Notes: a model not told the origin generated them from the sequence alone. Shown: positions 52,956 to 62,396, counted from the stretch's first letter. The stretch: DNA of 64,000 nucleotides from Brevundimonas sp. (GCF_030704825.1 NZ_JAUYNX010000001.1:104529-168528); one strand, 5' to 3'. Numbers and translations are program-made.

Positions 52956-53432
52956 TCAGACGCTCCGGGTGTTCTTGGCGGACGCCGACTTGAAGTCGAT
53001 CGTTTCCGGCTGTTGGGCTTCATGGGTGTGCGCCGCGCCGGCGAACAGGCGCAGGTGCGTCATCTGCAGGCGGGCCAGCGGGCTCTCCTTGGGCAGCATG
53101 CGCTCGACGGCCTTCTCCAGCACGCGCTCGGGGAAGCGGCCGTTCAGGACCTTCTCCGGGGTCGTCTGCTTGACGCCGCCCGGGTGGCCGGTGTGGCGGT
53201 AGTAGATCTTGTCGGTGTTCTTCTTGCCGGTGAACACCACCTTGTCGACGTTGGTGACGACGACATAGTCGCCGCAATCGACGTGCGGGGTGTAGTCGCC
53301 GCGGTGCTTGCCGCGCAGACGGTTGGCGATGAAGGTCGCGAGACGGCCCACCACGACGCCTTCGGCGTCGATGTGGATCCATTTCTTCGTGACCTCGGCC
53401 GGCTTCAGCGAAGCCGTGGTGCTCTTCAGCAT
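52956..53432 (-). CDS. rplM: 50S ribosomal protein L13
   Basis: The product has 158 residues. It has [37 protein letters not shown] and [17 protein letters not shown] segments, then [21 protein letters not shown], all of L13. It is the first gene of the rplM-rpsI operon. Confidence 0.98.
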   Translation of the reverse strand: MLKSTTASLKPAEVTKKWIHIDAEGVVVGRLATFIANRLRGKHRGDYTPHVDCGDYVVVTNVDKVVFTGKKNTDKIYYRHTGHPGGVKQTTPEKVLNGRFPERVLEKAVERMLPKESPLARLQMTHLRLFAGAAHTHEAQQPETIDFKSASAKNTRSV

Positions 53433-53545
53433 TTCAAGGGTCCTGGGAGACGATCGGATGCCCCTCCCGATGACGGGGACGAGCGGAAGGCGCGCTGATA
53501 GAGGAAGGGGCCGGCCGCGTCAATGCGGGCTGGCGCGTCACACTT

Positions 53546-53570
53546 ATCATAGTAGATTGTTTTAGTTCAA
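53546..53570 (-). promoter_or_regulatory. Promoter of rplM-rpsI
   Basis: On the minus strand TTGAAC (53570-53565), 13 bases and TATGAT (53551-53546) lie in the most AT-rich patch of the area, about 110 bases before rplM. Confidence 0.5.
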
Positions 53571-53645
53571 GAATATGGAAACGGTATTAAAATACCGCAC
53601 TACGACACCTCCCCCGCTATCGTCATTCCCGCGCGGCTTTCCGTT

Positions 53646-53803
53646 CCTTCTCCCCTTGAGGGAGAAGGTGGCTCGCGAAGCGAGACGGATGAGGGGTGAA
53701 ACGCCCCTCTGTCCGTGGACCGCGTCTGCCCTCGTCATTCAGCCCGCGGAAGCAGCCCCCTCATCCGGCCCTGCGGGCCACCTTCTCCCTCAGGGGGAGA
53801 AGG
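53646..53803. repeat. Inverted REP-type pair, copy 2
   Basis: The left unit begins CCTTCTCCCCTTGAGGGAGA and ends CGGATGAGGGG (53646-53696). The right unit is the inverted form, CCCCCTCATCC to CTCAGGGGGAGAAGG (about 53756-53802). The layout is as at 50788-50910, with a longer centre (about 60 bp). Confidence 0.8.
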
Positions 53804-54364
53804 AATTCGTGCTGCGACAATTTCATTTCCAGACACAGCAATTTTTACAACCCGCCCATTGTTTTTCCACGCCTTTCCGGAATTGCAGCGTCATTTGCGC
53901 GCCGCATCTGGGCCCCGGTCTAGACTCCTGCCCATCCCGTCGAAGGGGAGGGCGTCGGATCCACGTTCTCGATGACGGCGGGCTGTGGTCGAGCGATGAA
54001 GCCCGGACGATGGAGAGTCCGGGGGTCCTTGCGGACGTCGATGGATGGCGTCCGCCTGCTCGCCGCGCGCCGCTGGATGCGGACCGCCGACGCCTGATGG
54101 CGTCGTGTCCGCCCCGCGTCGCAGGCAGCAATGTCTGCGGCGGATGATCCGGCAAGGCTCGAATGTCAGGGCCGCCAGCCGGAGAGCGCGTGGAAAACGA
54201 CTGCGCGGGGCTGTCTGTCTCGTCGAAACGGTAAAAACATTCAAGCACCGGGCGAGGCCCGGCCGCCCCGCGCCCTCCCCAACCTTTCGGCGGAAACGCC
54301 GAAGGACGATGACGCACGCCTCCGCCCGCGCTAAACCGCCGCCAAACCTCCAGGAGCTCCGCCC
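53804..54364. other. Intergenic stretch with no convincing protein gene; possible transcript
   Basis: This is the rest of the 932-bp gap between rplM and ridA. Open frames here have no homology that I can recognise. On the plus strand TTGCGC (53895-53900), 17 bases and GTCTAGAC (53918-53925) could be a promoter. Hairpins follow at 54003-54022 (CCGGAC/GTCCGG) and 54031-54055 (GCGGAC/GTCCGC). A small RNA or a long ridA leader is possible. Confidence 0.3.
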
Positions 54365-54823
54365 ATGACCGTCGCCGCCCGCCTCGCCGAACTCGGAATC
54401 AGCCTCCCGGAGCCGGCGAAGGCCGTGGCCAACTATGTGCCCTTCGTCCGGACCGGGGACCTGGTCCACATCTCGGGCCAGCTGTCGAACGACGCCGGCG
54501 GCGGGATCAAGGGCACGGTCGGCGCCGACGTCTCGCCGGAGCAGGGGAAGGACGGCGCCCGCATGTGCGGCGTCAACCTGCTGGCCCAGATCTCCGCCGC
54601 CTGCGACGGCGACCTCGAGCGCGTCGTCCGCGTCGTCAAACTGGGCGGCTTCGTCCAGGCCGCCGGCGACTTCGAGGCCATCCCCGCCGTCATCAACGGC
54701 TGTTCGGACCTGATGGTCGAGGTCTTCGGCGACAAGGGCCGCCACGCCCGCTCGGCCGTCGGCGTCTACAAACTCCCCCTCGGCTTCGCCGTCGAGGTGG
54801 ACGCCATCGTCGAGGTGCGGTGA
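54365..54823 (+). CDS. RidA/YjgF family protein
   Basis: The product has 152 residues with a clear AGGAG before the ATG. It shows GDLVHISGQLSND near the N-terminus, VVRVVKLGGFVQ, and the C-terminal HARSAVGVYKLPLGFAVEVDAI with the Arg that binds the carboxylate of imine/enamine substrates. RidA members deaminate reactive 2-aminoacrylate-type intermediates. This longer branch (Rid4-7-like) is less studied. Confidence 0.9.
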   Translation: MTVAARLAELGISLPEPAKAVANYVPFVRTGDLVHISGQLSNDAGGGIKGTVGADVSPEQGKDGARMCGVNLLAQISAACDGDLERVVRVVKLGGFVQAAGDFEAIPAVINGCSDLMVEVFGDKGRHARSAVGVYKLPLGFAVEVDAIVEVR

Positions 54824-54895
54824 CGCAAGTCTGGATTCTTTCCCCGCGAAGCGGGCCCCGATGCCTTGCTCGCGCCAGTCTGAAGGGCTGGAAGG

Positions 54896-54993
54896 TTCGT
54901 CACGAAGGGCACGAAGAAGGCACGAAGGACACAAAGGTATCGGAGCGCCGGCCTCTTCGTGTTCTTTGTGAATCCCTTCGTGTCCTTTGTGAT
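54896..54993. repeat. CACGAAGG-rich inverted repeat
   Basis: The left arm is a run of CACGAAGG/CACAAAGG units (54901-54937). The right arm is the reverse set (CTTCGTGTTCTTTGTGA and CCTTCGTGTCCTTTGTGA, 54953-54993). GCGAAGCGGG/CCCGCTTCGCGGG blocks flank it on both sides. It lies in the 220-bp gap between ridA and the DUF482 gene. Confidence 0.7.
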
Positions 54994-55043
54994 GAACCCG
55001 CTTCGCGGGATCGCGCCCCAGACTTCGCCGGGATGAGCCGGAT

Positions 55044-56192
55044 TTGACCTTTCAGATCCACGTCCACACCACCGTCGCCGACATCGGCCGCGCCGCCTGG
55101 GACGCTTGCGCCTCCCCCACCGGCGACCCCTTCCTCGCCTTCGACTTCCTCCACGCCTGCGAGGCCTCCGGCAGCGCCGTCCCGCAGCAAGGCTGGGCCG
55201 GCCGCCACCTGTCGCTGCGCGACGGGACCGGCGGCGTCCTCGGCGTCATGCCCCTCTGGCTCAAGGGCCACAGCCAGGGCGAATACGTCTTCGACCACGG
55301 CTGGGCCGAGGCGTATGAGCGCGCCGGCGGCCGCTACTATCCCAAGCTGCTGGCCGCCGTGCCCTTCACCCCGGTCGCCGGCCCGCGCTTCCTCGCCCAC
55401 CCCGACGCCGACGCCGCCGCGGTTCGACAGGCCCTGCTGCAGGGCGCGATCGCCCTGACCGAACGGCTCGGCGTCTCCTCCCTTCACGTCAACTTCCCCA
55501 CCCGGTCCGAATGGGACGCCCTCGGCGCGGCCGGCCTGCTGCAGCGCCAGGACATGCAGTACGTCTGGCGCAACGGCGGCTACCGGACCTTCGACGACTT
55601 CCTCGCCGCCCTGTCGTCGAGCCGCCGCAAGACCATCCGCCGCGAACGCCGCGAGGCGCAGACCGGCCTCGACATCCGCGTCCTCACCGGCGCGGACATA
55701 ACCGCGGCGCACTGGGACGCCTTCTTCGCCTTCTACATGGACACGGGCGGGCGCAAATGGGGCCGCCCCTATCTGACCCGCGACTTCTTCACCCGCCTCG
55801 GCGCGACCATGGCCGACCGCATCGCCCTGGTCATGGCCTTCCGTGACGGGACCGCCATCGCCGGCGCCCTGAACCTGATCGGCCGGGACGCCCTGTACGG
55901 CCGCCAGTGGGGCGCGCTGGAGGAAGTCCCCTTCCTCCATTTCGAGCTCTGCTACTACCAGGCCATCGAGTTCGCGATTTCGCGCGGCCTGTCCCGTGTC
56001 GAGGCCGGCGCCCAGGGCGAGCACAAGATCGCCCGCGGCTACCTGCCCTCCCCCGTATATTCGGCCCACTTCATCGCCGACCCGGCCCTGCGCGAACCCG
56101 TGGCCCGCTACCTCGACGGCGAGCGCCCGGCGGTCGAGGCCGAGATCGAGGTGATGACCGCCGAACTGTCGCCCTTCAGGAAGGGCGTCTGA
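55044..56192 (+). CDS. FemAB-like DUF482 acyltransferase
   Basis: The product has 382 residues from a TTG start. DUF482/PF04339-type features are present: GDPFLAFDFLHACEASG, PVAGPRFLAHP, SSRRKTIRRERREA, RGYLPSPVYSAHFIADPALR. The fold is a GNAT/FemAB aminoacyltransferase; roles in peptidoglycan or envelope modification are suggested but unproven. There is no signal peptide. It lies convergent to the holin-like gene with a 4-bp gap. Confidence 0.85.
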   Translation: MTFQIHVHTTVADIGRAAWDACASPTGDPFLAFDFLHACEASGSAVPQQGWAGRHLSLRDGTGGVLGVMPLWLKGHSQGEYVFDHGWAEAYERAGGRYYPKLLAAVPFTPVAGPRFLAHPDADAAAVRQALLQGAIALTERLGVSSLHVNFPTRSEWDALGAAGLLQRQDMQYVWRNGGYRTFDDFLAALSSSRRKTIRRERREAQTGLDIRVLTGADITAAHWDAFFAFYMDTGGRKWGRPYLTRDFFTRLGATMADRIALVMAFRDGTAIAGALNLIGRDALYGRQWGALEEVPFLHFELCYYQAIEFAISRGLSRVEAGAQGEHKIARGYLPSPVYSAHFIADPALREPVARYLDGERPAVEAEIEVMTAELSPFRKGV

Positions 56193-56196
56193 TGCC

Positions 56197-56559
56197 TCAG
56201 TCGATGCGGCGCTTCGGGTCCTCGCCGATGAACCAGCCGGCGATCCAGCTGACGATGCCGGTGACGATGGCCGCGCCGATCCCGGCCCACAGGCCGTCGA
56301 CCACGAACCCGTTCAGCAGGACCGCGACCAGGCCGATCGTCGCCGCATTCACCACCAGCAGGAACAGGCCGAAGGTGATGATGGTCAGCGGGAAGGTGAC
56401 GAAGGTCAGGATCGGCCGCACGATGGCGTTGGCGACGCCCAGCAGGATCGCCGCCAGCAGCAGCGTCGGCGTATCATCGAACCCCACCCCGGGCACCACC
56501 TGGGCCGCCAGCCACAGGGCCAGGCAGGTGACGAGAAACTGGACGATGAACCGCAGCAT
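56197..56559 (-). CDS. Four-helix membrane protein, phage-holin-IV-like family
   Basis: The product has 120 residues from the ATG at 56559 after GGGAG. It belongs to the PF04020-type family: four helices, with LLGVANAIVRPILTFVTFPLTI as the conserved segment. Despite the family name, members are ordinary chromosomal genes of unknown function, not phage lysis genes. Confidence 0.85.
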   Translation of the reverse strand: MLRFIVQFLVTCLALWLAAQVVPGVGFDDTPTLLLAAILLGVANAIVRPILTFVTFPLTIITFGLFLLVVNAATIGLVAVLLNGFVVDGLWAGIGAAIVTGIVSWIAGWFIGEDPKRRID

Positions 56560-56662
56560 GGCCGACTCCCTTTTGACCTTGACCATAACACCCGAAGGCC
56601 GCCGGGGCTCCCCTCGCCTCGCGCCCGTTGCTAGCCTCGCCTGAAAGACGCCGGAGCCTCCC

Positions 56663-57100
56663 ATGACCCTGAACGCGCCCTACGACCCGGATAACATCTT
56701 CGCCCGCATCCTGCGCGGCGAGATCCCCTCGGTGAAGGTCTGGGAGGACGACCACGTCCTCGCCTTCATGGACGTCTTCCCCCAGTCCGAGGGCCACGTC
56801 CTGGTGGTGTCGAAGACCTCGACCGCGCGCACCCTGCTCGAGATCGAGCCCGACGTCCTGGCCCGCCTGATCGCCGCGACGCAGCGCACGGCGCGGGCGG
56901 TGTGCGGGGCGCTCGACCCCGAGGGCTTCCAGATCATGCAGTTCAACGGCGAGGCCGGCGGCCAGACCGTCTTCCACCTGCATTTCCACATCGTCCCGCG
57001 CTGGTCGGACCGCCCCATGAAGGGCCACGGCCACGCCCCCATGGCCGACGCGGAGGCTCTGAAGGTCCTCGCCGGACGGATCGCGGCGGAGCTCGACTGA
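56663..57100 (+). CDS. HIT family protein
   Basis: The product has 145 residues. It has DNIFARILRGEIPSVKVWED, SEGHVLVVSK and the histidine triad HLHFHIVPR. It is a nucleotide hydrolase/transferase of the HinT type, acting on AMP-linked substrates. It diverges from the holin-like gene. Confidence 0.95.
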   Translation: MTLNAPYDPDNIFARILRGEIPSVKVWEDDHVLAFMDVFPQSEGHVLVVSKTSTARTLLEIEPDVLARLIAATQRTARAVCGALDPEGFQIMQFNGEAGGQTVFHLHFHIVPRWSDRPMKGHGHAPMADAEALKVLAGRIAAELD

Positions 57101-57183
57101 ACGCCGTTCATTGATCAGCGGGCGAACAGGCGTAGCCTTGATCCGGGCGCGAACCATCCGCGGAGCCTTGGGAGGGGCGGGAC

Positions 57184-57594
57184 ATGACGGCGAAACTGAA
57201 CTGGCCGGGCATCATCGTGGCGACCGTGGTCGCCTTCTTCACCGGCTTCCTCTGGTACGGCCTGATCTTCGCCGAAAAATGGATGGCCCTGACCGGCGTC
57301 ACCGACGACGGCAGCGGCAATTCGATGTGGATGCTGGTCGGACTGGTCCAGACCTTCGTCACCATGACCGGCCTCGGCTGGTTCATCGCCCGCGACGGCG
57401 CGCCGGGCTGGATGAACGGCCTGAAGATCGGCCTCGTCGCCGGCGTCTGCTTCGCCCTGATGACCTCGGCCTACGGCTTCATCTACCAGACCTCGCCCAT
57501 GGGCCTGCTGCCCATCGACTGGAGCCACCTGCTGGTCGTCTACGCCCTCGGCGGCGCCATCATCGGCGGCTTGCGGCTGAAACCGAAGGCCTAG
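57184..57594 (+). CDS. DUF1761 family membrane protein
   Basis: The product has 136 residues with four helices. It starts NWPGIIVATVVAFFTGFLWYG, typical of DUF1761 (FxxGxxWY). The function is unknown. Its last 4 bp overlap the convergent ABC transporter gene. Confidence 0.85.
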   Translation: MTAKLNWPGIIVATVVAFFTGFLWYGLIFAEKWMALTGVTDDGSGNSMWMLVGLVQTFVTMTGLGWFIARDGAPGWMNGLKIGLVAGVCFALMTSAYGFIYQTSPMGLLPIDWSHLLVVYALGGAIIGGLRLKPKA

Positions 57595-59438
57595 TCGGCC
57601 CGGAACTGCAGCTCGGCCAGGTGGGCGTACAGGCCGCCCTGGGCCATCAGCGACTGGTGCGTGCCTTCCTGCACCACCTTGCCGTCCTCCATCACCACGA
57701 TGCGGTCGGCGCGCAGGACGGTGGCCAGGCGGTGGGCGATGACGATGGTCGTGCGATCCTGCATCGCCTGATCCAGCGCCATCTGCACCAGCCGCTCGTT
57801 CTCGGCGTCCAGCGCCGAGGTCGCCTCGTCCAGCAGCAGGATCGGCGCGTCCCGGACCAGGGCCCGGGCGATGGCCATCCGCTGCCGCTGGCCGCCCGAC
57901 AGGCTCTTGCCGCGTTCGCCCAGCGGCGTGTCGAATCCCTCCGGCAGGGCCTCGACGAAGCCCAGCGCCTGCGCCTCGTCGGCGGCGGCGCGCACCGCCG
58001 CGTCGTCCGCGGCCTCGCGTCCGAAGCGGATATTCTCGCTCGCCGACCCCGAGAACAGCGGCGCCTCCTGCGACACCCAGGCGAACCGGCTCCGTACGGC
58101 CACAGGATCGGCCTCGCGCACGTCGACCCCGTCGACCGACACCACGCCCGACTGCGGATCGTAGAAACGCAGCAGCAGCCGGAAGACGGTGCTCTTGCCG
58201 GCCCCCGACGGCCCCACCAGAGCCACCGTCTCGCCCGGCCGCACGGTCAGCGAAAAGCCCTTCAGCGCCGGCAGGTCCGGTCGGCCCGGATAGGCGAACT
58301 GGACCGCCGACATCGACACCTCGCCCGTCGGCGGATCCGGCAGGATCCTCGGCGTTTCCGGCGCCCGGATGGCGGCCTCGCTGCGCATCAGTTCGTCGAT
58401 CCGCTCCATGGCTCCGGCCGCCTTCTGCACGTCGCCCCAGCTCTCGCCCAGCGCCCCCACTGCACCGGCGGCGAACACCGACAGCAGGACGAACTGGAGC
58501 AGGGCGCCCGGCGTCATCCGCCCGCCGATCACGTCCTGGGCGCCCAGCCACAGCACCAGGGTCACCCCACCGAACATCACGATGATGATCATGGCGGTCA
58601 TCAGGGCCCGGGCCCTCATGCGCACCAGGGAGACCCCGAAGGCGTCCTCGACGGCCTTGCCGAACCGGTCGATGGCGCTGGCCTCGCGGCCGAACGCCTG
58701 GACGGTCTCGATCGCGTCCACGCTCTCGCCGGCGAAGCCGACGGCGCTGGCGAACCGGTCCTGCGAGGCCACGGTCAGCTTGCGGACCCGCCGCCCGAAC
58801 AGGAAGATCGGCCCCAGCAAAAGCGGCACCACCAGCAGGACCATCCCGGTCAGTTTGGGACTGACGACGAACAGCAGCACCGTGCCGCCGATCAGGGTCA
58901 GGAAGTTGCGCAGGGCGAACGACACCGAGGTCGTCAGCAGCGTCTCGACCAGGGCGATGTCGGTCGTCAGCCGCGACAGCACCTCCCCCGTGCGCATCGC
59001 GGCGTAGAAGGCCGGGTCCAGCGTCAGGATGCGCTCGAACAGCCCCTTACGCAGGTCCGCGATGACCCGCTCTCCGGTCTTGGTGACGAAATAATACCGG
59101 ACGGCCGTGGCCAGCCCGAGAAACAGGGCGTTGGCTCCCAGCAGCAGGAACCACAGGTTCAGCCTGGCGCCGCCGTTGTCGAAGCCGTTGTCGATGGCCC
59201 CGCGGGCCGACGCGGTCAGGGCCAGGGAGGCGGCCGTGGACAGGATCAGCCAGAGCCCCGCCATCGTCAGATGGCCCTTGTGACGCATCGCATAGGGCAG
59301 CAACCGGCCCAGCGGGCGGATGTCGCGACGCTTCTCGCGCCGCTGCCCTGCCTCGCCCAGCTGTTCGATCAGGACGGCGCCGGCGCCGGGACGGCCCCGG
59401 ATGTCAGCGGCGTCGGCGGTGGCGGTTGCATCGGTCAT
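57591..59438 (-). CDS. MsbA/LmrA-type ABC exporter (fused permease-ATPase)
   Basis: The product has 615 residues. Six membrane helices (about 55-340) are followed by the ATPase: Walker [18 protein letters not shown]-loop WVSQEAPLF, signature [15 protein letters not shown], Walker [13 protein letters not shown], His switch [10 protein letters not shown]. It is a half-transporter that dimerises. Lipid or drug export is likely; the substrate is unproven. About 45 N-terminal residues precede the permease. Confidence 0.92.
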   Translation of the reverse strand: MTDATATADAADIRGRPGAGAVLIEQLGEAGQRREKRRDIRPLGRLLPYAMRHKGHLTMAGLWLILSTAASLALTASARGAIDNGFDNGGARLNLWFLLLGANALFLGLATAVRYYFVTKTGERVIADLRKGLFERILTLDPAFYAAMRTGEVLSRLTTDIALVETLLTTSVSFALRNFLTLIGGTVLLFVVSPKLTGMVLLVVPLLLGPIFLFGRRVRKLTVASQDRFASAVGFAGESVDAIETVQAFGREASAIDRFGKAVEDAFGVSLVRMRARALMTAMIIIVMFGGVTLVLWLGAQDVIGGRMTPGALLQFVLLSVFAAGAVGALGESWGDVQKAAGAMERIDELMRSEAAIRAPETPRILPDPPTGEVSMSAVQFAYPGRPDLPALKGFSLTVRPGETVALVGPSGAGKSTVFRLLLRFYDPQSGVVSVDGVDVREADPVAVRSRFAWVSQEAPLFSGSASENIRFGREAADDAAVRAAADEAQALGFVEALPEGFDTPLGERGKSLSGGQRQRMAIARALVRDAPILLLDEATSALDAENERLVQMALDQAMQDRTTIVIAHRLATVLRADRIVVMEDGKVVQEGTHQSLMAQGGLYAHLAELQFRAD

Positions 59439-59571
59439 GGCGCGCGCCTCTTGCCCCGGAACGACCCCCGGTGTAAACGCCGCCGCTCATTCCCGCCCTT
59501 CGCTGGCGGGTTTTCTCATTTTCGCGCTCCGACGGTCGGCATCGTCATCGCGCAGAGACCGGACCAGGACC

Positions 59572-59796
59572 ATGAAGGCGGATACGCACCCCGACTACCA
59601 CTTCATCACCGTGACGATGACCGATGGTACGACCTATCAGACGCGCTCGACCTACCAGAAGGAAGGCGCGACCCTGAACCTGGACATCGATCCGCTGACT
59701 CACCCGGCCTGGACCGGCGGCAACCAGCACATGCTGGACCGCGGCGGCCGCGTTTCGCGCTTCAACAACAAGTTCGCCGGCTTCATCAAGAAGTAG
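59572..59796 (+). CDS. rpmE: 50S ribosomal protein L31
   Basis: The product has 74 residues. It has [46 protein letters not shown]. It contains no Cys, so it is the zinc-independent form that is standard in alphaproteobacteria. The start at 59572 discards an open leader antisense to the ABC gene. A strong terminator follows. Confidence 0.97.
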   Translation: MKADTHPDYHFITVTMTDGTTYQTRSTYQKEGATLNLDIDPLTHPAWTGGNQHMLDRGGRVSRFNNKFAGFIKK

Positions 59797-59840
59797 GGTC
59801 CGGGCTTTCGAGCCACACCCTGCGGCAAGACGACGGCAAA

Positions 59841-59873
59841 GGCGCCGGTCCCCGGACCGGCGCCTTTCTGTTT
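59841..59873 (+). terminator. Rho-independent terminator of rpmE
   Basis: GGCGCCGGTCC, CC, GGACCGGCGCC makes an 11-bp perfect stem followed by TTTCTGTTT, 45 bases past the rpmE stop. Confidence 0.92.
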
Positions 59874-59962
59874 GCCCGGAACGCCGATAACATGGCGACG
59901 TTGGGCTTCCGGGGGGCGTGGACGTGGTGTCCCGCATCGGAACGGGCGAAGAGACCTTGGCG

Positions 59963-61519
59963 ATGAATCGACGGCAACTGGGACTGGGCGCGGCCGTGAC
60001 GGCGATCGCGTCGGCCGTGGGAACAGCGGCTGCGGCCCAGACCCGGGATCCCGGCGCCGTCGCCTTTTACGACCGGTTCAACGACCAGCTGGCCCGGCTT
60101 CCCGCCACGCTGCAGCCCGATGTCCGCGCCTTCTACGAACTGAACGGCTGGCGGCCCGTCTGGACGCCGGAACGCCTGCGGGCGCTCCAGGTCGCCGCCG
60201 GGCGCGCGGAACGGCACGGCCTGTCGCAGGGCGATTTTCTCGATTTCGAGGCCCTGGCCTCCGCGCCCGACGCCGCCGAGATGCGCACCACCGCCGCGGC
60301 GATGACCTATGCCCGGGTCCTGGCCGAGGGCCGCGTCCGGCCCGAGACCGTCGAAGACCTGTGGGAAATGCAGAAGAACCGCGTCGACCTGCCCGTCGGG
60401 CTGAACGACGCCCTGGCCCAGAACCGGCTGGTGGACTGGTTCGAGGGCCTGGCCCCGACCGATATCGGCTATTCCAATCTGTCGGCCGGCTATGTCCGTT
60501 ATCGCCGCCTGATCCGCGACGGCGGCTGGCCCGCCTTCCGCCAGGGCCCCGCCATCGAGCCGGACACGAGCGACGCCCGCATTCCGGCCCTGATCCAGCG
60601 ACTGGTCGCCGAGGGCGACCTGTCCGCCGCCGACGGCGCGCGCCTGACGGAGATGGGCGTCGTCTATGGTCCCGAGCTCCAGGCCGCCGTGCGCGGCTTC
60701 CAGGCCCGGCACGGCCTGGTCGCCGACGGCCGCATCGGCACCGGCACCCAGCGTTCGCTGTCCGCCTCGGCCGAGGACCGCGCCCGCCAGATCGCGCTCA
60801 ACCTCGAACGCCGCCGCTGGCTCAAGCGCGAGGTCGCTCCCGAGCGGATCGAGGTCAACACCGCCGCCGCCATCATGGTCTACTGGAAGGACGGACGGCC
60901 GGTCCACTCCAACCGGGTGGTGGTCGGCTCGCCCAGCAACCAGACGCCAAGCCTCGAGAAGCCGTTCGCCTCGGTCGTGGCCAATCCGCCCTGGTACGTC
61001 CCCGCCTCGATCGCGCGTAACGAGATCCTGCCGCGCGGCCCCGGCTATCTGGCCAGCCAGAACATGTACATCTCGAACGGCCAGGTCATCCAGCGCGCTG
61101 GACCCAATGCCGCGCTTGGCTACGTGAAGTTCGAGCTGCGCGACAGCTACGCCATCTTCCTGCACGACACGCCGGCCAAGGGCGTCTTCAATCTGGCCAT
61201 GCGGCAGCGGTCGCACGGCTGCGTGCGGGTCCAGGGCGCGGTCGACTTCGCGCGCCTGCTGCTGTCGCCCGATCCGGCCCTCCTGGCCGAGTTCGACATG
61301 GCCCAGGACACGCGAGAGACCAAACGCATCGCCACGGGTCGGGAAATCAGCGTCCGCCTGTTGTACTGGACCGCCTTCGTCGACGGCCAGGGCCGCGTCG
61401 CCTTCCGCGAGGATGTCTATGAACGCGACGCGCGGCTGGCCGAGGCCCTTGGCATTGCCCTCAGCCTGCCCAAGGCGCTCGACGACGGCGCGCGGGTGGC
61501 GAACGACGTCGGACCGTAG
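59963..61519 (+). CDS. L,D-transpeptidase (YcbB-like) with peptidoglycan-binding domain
   Basis: The product has 518 residues from the ATG at 59963, giving a Sec/Tat-like signal (NRRQLGLGAAVTAIASAVG, cut near AAAA-Q). The N-terminal YcbB scaffold reads ALQNRLV-like to IPALIQRLVAEGDL. A peptidoglycan-binding repeat (about 215-270) has VRGFQARHGLVADGRIG. The YkuD catalytic domain holds IFLHDTPAKGVF and SHGCVRVQ (Cys nucleophile). It makes 3-3 crosslinks in the sacculus. Confidence 0.92.
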   Translation: MNRRQLGLGAAVTAIASAVGTAAAAQTRDPGAVAFYDRFNDQLARLPATLQPDVRAFYELNGWRPVWTPERLRALQVAAGRAERHGLSQGDFLDFEALASAPDAAEMRTTAAAMTYARVLAEGRVRPETVEDLWEMQKNRVDLPVGLNDALAQNRLVDWFEGLAPTDIGYSNLSAGYVRYRRLIRDGGWPAFRQGPAIEPDTSDARIPALIQRLVAEGDLSAADGARLTEMGVVYGPELQAAVRGFQARHGLVADGRIGTGTQRSLSASAEDRARQIALNLERRRWLKREVAPERIEVNTAAAIMVYWKDGRPVHSNRVVVGSPSNQTPSLEKPFASVVANPPWYVPASIARNEILPRGPGYLASQNMYISNGQVIQRAGPNAALGYVKFELRDSYAIFLHDTPAKGVFNLAMRQRSHGCVRVQGAVDFARLLLSPDPALLAEFDMAQDTRETKRIATGREISVRLLYWTAFVDGQGRVAFREDVYERDARLAEALGIALSLPKALDDGARVANDVGP

Positions 61520-61533
61520 CGTTCAAGCAGTAA

Positions 61534-62109
61534 TCATTCGGGGCCGCGGCGACCTGCGTCCGTCGGAACCGCTCCCTGGGTTCTGAACGCCGCCGTCAGT
61601 CGGTCCAGCTGGCTCTGTACCGGATTGACCGCCTCTTCGTCAGGGGCGTCCAGATACATGCGACGGTCCAGGTGCAGCACCCGGTCGTACAGCTTGTCGG
61701 TGCGCACCAGATATTCCACGAGGGCGATCGGCAGTTCCGGATGGGTCGGCCCGGTCCCCGCCGCGCGGTCAGCCAGCCGGTAGCGCGGCGCGCAAGCCGC
61801 CTCGGCGGTCATGTCGCCTTCGCGCACGGCTCGCTGGACCAGCAACCACGAGGCGATCTGCATCAGCCGCGTGGTCAGCTTCATGCTCTCGCCAGCGTAG
61901 GCCAGGGCCGTCGCCCGCGACAGGAGCTTGGATTCCCGCCTCCCGTCGCCGTCCAGATAGGCGGCGGTCTCCTCGACCAGCTCCATGCCCTCGTGAAAGG
62001 TGCGGTCGAACAGCTCCGAACGGGCGAAATCGTCCACGACCGCGGCGCGGCTGCGGCCCACTGGCGAAGGGGTGGAGGCGTCGGTGGGCATGAAGTCGAT
62101 CAAACTCAT
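61534..62109 (-). CDS. rcdA: RcdA-like DUF1465 protein
   Basis: The product has 191 residues. FARSELFDRTFHEGMELVEE, TAAYLDGDGRRESKLLSR and ALAYAGESMKLTTRLMQIAS are the DUF1465 core that includes Caulobacter RcdA, a three-helix adaptor that hands substrates such as CtrA to ClpXP together with CpdR and PopA. The C-terminal tail (about 160-191) is disordered, as in RcdA, where it is needed for activity. The gene is on the same strand as the DUF1192 gene, 83 bp downstream of it. The name is a family inference, not a tested orthology. Confidence 0.8.
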   Translation of the reverse strand: MSLIDFMPTDASTPSPVGRSRAAVVDDFARSELFDRTFHEGMELVEETAAYLDGDGRRESKLLSRATALAYAGESMKLTTRLMQIASWLLVQRAVREGDMTAEAACAPRYRLADRAAGTGPTHPELPIALVEYLVRTDKLYDRVLHLDRRMYLDAPDEEAVNPVQSQLDRLTAAFRTQGAVPTDAGRRGPE

Positions 62110-62192
62110 AAGGGTACGCGCATCCGTATCACGGCCGGCACGGTTTCGCGCGGCGCTTCGATCGACTGCAACGGTTGTGCCAAGCGGCTGAT

Positions 62193-62396
62193 TCAGGGGC
62201 GGAAGTTGAACATGGCGTCGGCGGCGTCGCGCTGGGATGACTTGCCCTCGATGGCGGCGTTGGAACGGTCGATCTCGGCCTGCAGTCCCGCGATCCGCTG
62301 CTTCAGGTCCTCGACCGAATAGCCGTCCAGGTCCTCGCGCGTCAGGGCGATCAGGGGCGCACCCCGCGCCGGACGGGGCTCCAGATCCTCGAACAT
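62193..62396 (-). CDS. DUF1192 small coiled-coil protein
   Basis: The product has 67 residues from the ATG at 62396; AAGGAGG sits 6 bases upstream and decides against the ATG at 62417. It has LTREDLDGYSVEDLKQRIAGL and LQAEIDRSNAAIEGKSSQRD, the DUF1192 family pattern, forming a short coiled coil. The function is unknown. Confidence 0.9.
   Translation of the reverse strand: MFEDLEPRPARGAPLIALTREDLDGYSVEDLKQRIAGLQAEIDRSNAAIEGKSSQRDAADAMFNFRP

Noticed and set aside
53823..54317. 164-codon minus-strand ORF in the rplM-ridA gap
   Set aside because: It has Pro/Arg/Ser-rich composition, no ribosome site, no recognisable homology, and covers candidate hairpins; not called as a gene.
56197..56559. 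Phage holin as a sign of a prophage
   Set aside because: The family is a misnamed chromosomal membrane family; no integrase, capsid, tail or lysin genes are nearby.
57111..59966. 951-codon plus-strand open frame opposite the ABC exporter
   Set aside because: It is a shadow of a gene with all ABC motifs; it crosses rpmE and its terminator in another frame.
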